From NCBI GenBank assembly GCA_002471975.1, contig DKQZ01000070.1, forward strand, positions 1-16,390: 16,390 nucleotides of DNA. The letters run 5' to 3'. This stretch comes from Dialister sp. UBA7295. GTDB taxonomy: Bacteria; Bacillota; Negativicutes; Veillonellales; Dialisteraceae. The notes below the pieces were generated by a model. The model was given only the letters and a program-made list of their open reading frames with translations, was not told the DNA's origin and ran no database searches. Each line of letters opens with the position of its first letter. The first letter of the stretch is position 1. Positions 13,625-16,390 of this stretch are shown piece after piece. The position numbers and the translations under genes are program-made.

Positions 13625-13840
13625 AGAAAAACGGATTTGGGATTTCGGATTTGGGATTTCGGGAAGGCGGCGGCCTTTGGCCGCGGGGGTTATATGGGAA
13701 ATGCAAAATAAAAGACGGGGAGCGGGATGCGGGGAGCGGGGTGCGGGAAGGATATGGTCCGCTGCGCGGACCAATCTTATGAAGTCGGCTTCGCCGACGG
13801 CCTTTGGCTCTCACTGAGGGGAAAAGACGGATTTGAGATT
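13625..13840 (+). repeat. Tandem module L then module R, third copy
   Basis: A GGGATTT/CGGATTT heptamer array (13632-13662) ends CGGGAAGG, followed by hairpin GCGGCC-ttt-GGCCGC (13670-13684), TTATATGGGAAATGCAAAAT and AAAGACGGGGAG. A GCGGG-type array then leads to AAGGATATGG, GGTCCGC-tgc-GCGGACC (13756-13772), CCAATCTTATGAA, GTCGGC-ttc-GCCGAC and CTTTGGCTCTCACTGAGG. From 13740 to 13818 it is almost identical to 11555-11630, so this duplication is recent. Confidence 0.88.
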
Positions 13841-13848
13841 GTGGACAG

Positions 13849-13935
13849 GCAGCCGGGCGGTCGAGCGTCCCCTGCGGGGGAAGCTCCTGAGCGTAGTGAA
13901 GGAGAAGGGGGCCAATCGATTCGAAGAATCGATGA
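13849..13935. other. Short hairpin-rich segment of a different type
   Basis: CCCC-tgc-GGGG (13869-13879), CTCC with GGAG (13884-13887 and 13901-13904) and a perfect ATCGATTC-gaa-GAATCGAT (13915-13933) follow each other closely. The composition differs from the heptamer repeats. An ORF through it has no ribosome binding site. Confidence 0.35.
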
Positions 13936-13944
13936 TTGTGACTA

Positions 13945-14280
13945 TCGTGAACCCCGAAACGAATCCCGATAGTCCCGAAACAAAAGGTTTTAAACGCATA
14001 GCTGCCTTACAAATTTTAAGTTATCGAAAAGACGTACATCTTTTGAATCGGGAATGTTCGGGAATCTCGGGGATGATCGGGGTTGTCGGGAAGGTGGCGA
14101 GCATCAAATTTATAAAGCCCGCCCTTTTATATTTTGATTTTTGGCCTCGATCGTTTCCTGAAGATGAAAGTTAGCATATAAAATTCTGCGGCGCCCATTT
14201 ACTGCTGCGCCGCACCATCCCGAGATCCCCGGGAACCCCGAAACGAATCCCGAGATCCCCGAAACAAAGGGCTTTCCTTC
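13945..14280. repeat. TCGGG-type repeats: a lone array and a facing pair of module L copies
   Basis: At 13949-13988 a CCCGAAACGAATCCCGATAG array marks a minus-strand end. A plus-strand copy starts with CTTTTGAATCGGG at 14041, runs as a TCGGG array to TCGGGAAGGTGG (about 14097) and has a GCGAGC...GCCCGC weak hairpin with TTTTATATTTTG. A minus-strand copy with hairpin GCGGCGC (14188-14194) / GCGCCGC (14207-14213) ends in the inverse array at 14216-14275. The two copies face each other. No gene is visible in this stretch. Confidence 0.75.
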
Positions 14281-14311
14281 ATCCGGTTTCCTTATGAACT
14301 TTAAGTTTCAG

Positions 14312-14338
14312 CTGACAGTTAAGGATTGTCAGTTTTTT
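14312..14338 (+). terminator. Small intrinsic terminator upstream of the GGDEF gene
   Basis: CTGACA (14312-14317) pairs with TGTCAG (14327-14332), followed by six T. No plus-strand gene precedes it closely, so it may insulate the next promoter from upstream transcription. Confidence 0.55.
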
Positions 14339-14397
14339 ATTTCCAACGTTTCATGGATGTTGTCGGTCTTTCCTTTTCATACATAAAAGAAAAGTAG

Positions 14398-14403
14398 TAT
14401 AAT
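14398..14403 (+). promoter_or_regulatory. Candidate -10 box of the GGDEF-PAS gene
   Basis: Consensus TATAAT lies 30 bases upstream of the ATG at 14434, with only a weak -35 match (TTTCAT, 14375-14380) at 17 bases. Confidence 0.5.
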
Positions 14404-14433
14404 TTAAATAGCTATTTGCAGGAGGTGACAGGC

Positions 14434-16182
14434 ATGAAGAGGATTACGGGGATTGGTCGTTATTTCAGCATGCCTGTCTTTATCATATGCTGCCTCATTA
14501 CGGCCCTTTTTTCCTACGTCATTTACGGACAGATGGAAGAAGGGGGAAGGGAGATGCTCACGAAGTCCGCCCGGATGCGGCTGGACAGGATGGGAGAGGC
14601 CATTGACCGGTATTTTGCGGTGTCCGAGGCGTTCAGGCAGAAAATCGAAAAGAGTGAAGGAAAGGAATATCCCGGGAAGGATGAGGCGAAGGCTCTTATT
14701 TCCACCGGCGTTTCCATCAGGAGTATCCAGCTGGTGCCGGAAGAGGGAAAACCGGTTTACTATGCGGACAGGGGCGGCATTTTCCTCTTTGGCGAAATGG
14801 CAGACAATCCTTTGAAGGATGCCATGGATGATGCCCGGTTCAAGCACCGTTTCAACCTGAAGACCGGGGTGAAAATTTCTGAAAATGAAATGGGCATGGT
14901 GGGCATCCTTCCCGTTTATTTCCATGAGGCCAGCAATGAGCAGACCCTCTGGGGCTATGTACTCCTGGTGGCAGACAGCGATAGTTTCCTGAAGGCCCTG
15001 GATTTCACGGATCTGGCCGGTGAGAGCATCCTGTGCGGCCTCACGCAGCAGAATGGGTCAATCACGAAGGAAGTCTTCCGAAATGGGGATTACTCTCACG
15101 ATCCGGTCCGGGTTTCCCGGGATATTTATGGGGACCTCTGGACGCTTTATCTTCGCCCCGAAGTGCCCTGGGTGAACCCATGGGTCATGATCCTCATCGG
15201 CTGGGCGGGACTTCTTACGGCCTTCGTCACGGCGTCCCTGGTCCGCCGTATTTCCAATCTTCATGAAGAAGGAAACAGGGATAAGCTGACCGGCGTTTAC
15301 AATCGGAATGGCGGGGATCAGGCCTTCTTCAACTGGTATGAAGGAAATATGGACGGAAAAGGTTTCGTCATGGCTGTGGATATCGATAATTTCAAACTCA
15401 TCAATGACGTCTATGGTCACCGTGCAGGCGACGAGGCGCTTCGGGTCTTTGTCAAGGATATGAGGCGGATTTTTGGCCCCGATGCCATCATCACCCGAAA
15501 CGGGGGCGATGAATTCATCATTTTCGCACCGGACCAGGGAGAAAATCTGCTGGAACTGGCCATGGCAGAATTCACGGAACAGCCCCACATTTTCGAATTT
15601 GAAGGGAAAACCATCCGCTTCACTGCCTCTCTCGGCTGCGCACGGTATCCGCAGCAGGATACCGATTACAGCCGTCTCTGCTCCAAGGCAGATCTGGCCC
15701 TGTACAATGCCAAACTGAACGGCAAAGGCCGCTGGGCCTTCTTTGCCCCGGAGGAAATGAAAGCGAAGGACCGTACCCAGCTGGGCTTCAACCTTTCCGA
15801 CGTGGCCACTCATATGCCCGGGGCCATGGTTGTCGTCCGGCCCACGGAAAAAGAAGAAATCCTCTTTGCCAACCAGGTCATGGCGGACATGATGGAATGC
15901 AGGGATTACGAAGATTTCATGGCGGAAAGCGATGGCTGCCTCATGAATATCATCCATCCGGAAGACGTTTCCGGCGTCCTCTCCGAACTGGCCCGCCAGC
16001 TGGCAGATGAAGGAAATACGAAAAAAACGGAATACATCTCCTATCGTCTCCTGACGAGCGGAGGAAAAAGTATCCGGGTAGAAGCCACGGCTCGTCTCGT
16101 GGACAATCCGTACTATGGGAAACTTCTCTACGTCTTCATCCTGGATCATGAGGACAGGGAAATGAGACTGGGGAAGAGATGA
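14434..16182 (+). CDS. Membrane-anchored diguanylate cyclase-like protein: sensor, GGDEF, C-terminal PAS
   Basis: This 582-residue signalling protein has helix 1 at about 12-32, an extracytoplasmic sensor region (about 33-247, Cache-like in layout) and helix 2 at about 248-270. The GGDEF domain (about 280-440) has DKLTGVYNR at its start, AVDIDNFKLINDVYGHRAGDEAL (metal and substrate positions) and an intact GGDEF at 357-361, so cyclic-di-GMP synthesis is expected. The RxxD inhibitory site normally five residues before GGDEF is absent (GPDAIITRN), suggesting no product inhibition there. A PAS-like domain (about 455-575: PGAMVVVRPTEKEEILFANQ, then IHPEDVSGV and a SIRVEATARLV strand) ends the protein, an uncommon order. 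ATG 14434 was chosen for AGGAGGTGA at 14420-14428; a TTG at 14416 overlaps that site. It is monocistronic, with a terminator at 16232. Confidence 0.94.
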   Translation: MKRITGIGRYFSMPVFIICCLITALFSYVIYGQMEEGGREMLTKSARMRLDRMGEAIDRYFAVSEAFRQKIEKSEGKEYPGKDEAKALISTGVSIRSIQLVPEEGKPVYYADRGGIFLFGEMADNPLKDAMDDARFKHRFNLKTGVKISENEMGMVGILPVYFHEASNEQTLWGYVLLVADSDSFLKALDFTDLAGESILCGLTQQNGSITKEVFRNGDYSHDPVRVSRDIYGDLWTLYLRPEVPWVNPWVMILIGWAGLLTAFVTASLVRRISNLHEEGNRDKLTGVYNRNGGDQAFFNWYEGNMDGKGFVMAVDIDNFKLINDVYGHRAGDEALRVFVKDMRRIFGPDAIITRNGGDEFIIFAPDQGENLLELAMAEFTEQPHIFEFEGKTIRFTASLGCARYPQQDTDYSRLCSKADLALYNAKLNGKGRWAFFAPEEMKAKDRTQLGFNLSDVATHMPGAMVVVRPTEKEEILFANQVMADMMECRDYEDFMAESDGCLMNIIHPEDVSGVLSELARQLADEGNTKKTEYISYRLLTSGGKSIRVEATARLVDNPYYGKLLYVFILDHEDREMRLGKR

Positions 16183-16199
16183 GCTGTCAGCAGTCAGTT

Positions 16200-16262
16200 T
16201 TTAGAAAAAGTGGTAAGTAGTAAGTGAAGGTGGCGCCCTGAAATGATAGGGGCGCCTTTTTT
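16200..16262 (+). terminator. GTG-type heptamer array plus terminator after the GGDEF gene
   Basis: GTGGTAA, GTAGTAA and GTGAAGG (16210-16230) run into TGGCGCCC; the stem GGCGCCC (16232-16238) pairs with GGGCGCC (16250-16256), then six T. It is a module L repeat acting as the gene's terminator. Confidence 0.9.
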
Positions 16263-16288
16263 GTATGGAAATCTTTAAGGTGAACGAC

Positions 16289-16390
16289 TTTTGAATCGGG
16301 AATGCTCGGGAATCTCGGGGATGATCGGGGTTGTCGGGAAGGTGGCGGTCCTGAGGGACCGCGAGCTTTATATGGGGAATGCAAAATAAA
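16289..16390 (+). repeat. Module L copy with TCGGG array, cut by the window end
   Basis: Boundary CTTTTGAATCGGG is followed by a TCGGG array (to 16338), AAGGTGG, hairpin GCGGTCC-tga-GGGACCGC at about 16345-16362, then TTTATATGGGGAATGCAAAA as at 11510 and 13690. The array is nearly identical to the one at 14041-14092. Module R would be expected just beyond the window. Confidence 0.82.

Overview
The window looks like chromosomal DNA from an anaerobic Negativicutes bacterium (Veillonellaceae-like, possibly Dialister or a relative). The pointers are two beta subunits of sodium-pumping decarboxylases, a fused TRAP permease with a TAXI-type binding lipoprotein, strong AAGGAGG ribosome binding sites and moderate GC content. 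The genus assignment is inference, because no rRNA or marker gene is present.

Layout: positions 1-338 hold the 3' end of a decarboxylase beta subunit (OadB/MmdB/GcdB family), closed by a very strong terminator. After about 1 kb of repeats and a possible gene remnant come a secreted Ig-like protein (1452-2483), a two-helix membrane protein (2820-3131), a complete second beta subunit with all known catalytic residues (3498-4649), and a 39-residue single-helix protein translationally linked to it (4660-4779). An M18 aminopeptidase follows (4975-6348). Next is a gene-free stretch with a terminator-ended candidate RNA (about 6635-6981), then a fused TRAP permease (7270-9258) and a TAXI lipoprotein (9849-10865) that probably form one transporter. 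A 1.4 kb repeat field leads to a minus-strand MFS transporter (12238-13515) whose 5' end appears frameshifted, and the window closes with a membrane-bound GGDEF-PAS protein (14434-16182).

Only about 63% of the window is coding, which is low for a bacterium. Most of the rest is one family of composite interspersed repeats. Each has a short array of degenerate 7-mers (or 9- to 10-mers) that ends in AAGG and abuts a hairpin module. Two module types can be recognised. Module L is AAGGTGG, a GC hairpin (usual loop TGAT), then a T tract and ATGGGG. Module R is AAGGATATGG, a GGTnnnn hairpin, CCAAT, then a second hairpin with loop TTC. The hairpin stems change on both sides together between copies while the loops stay the same. 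The heptamer 'word' also differs from copy to copy, yet follows the same grammar. Copies of module L sit just behind most genes and would act as their intrinsic terminators. I consider this repeat system the most unusual content of the window.

The genes fit a fermentative, membrane-energised lifestyle: sodium-pumping decarboxylation, ion-driven carboxylate uptake (TRAP, MFS), peptide use (M18) and a cyclic-di-GMP type signalling enzyme. No insertion sequence, CRISPR array, tRNA or rRNA gene was seen.
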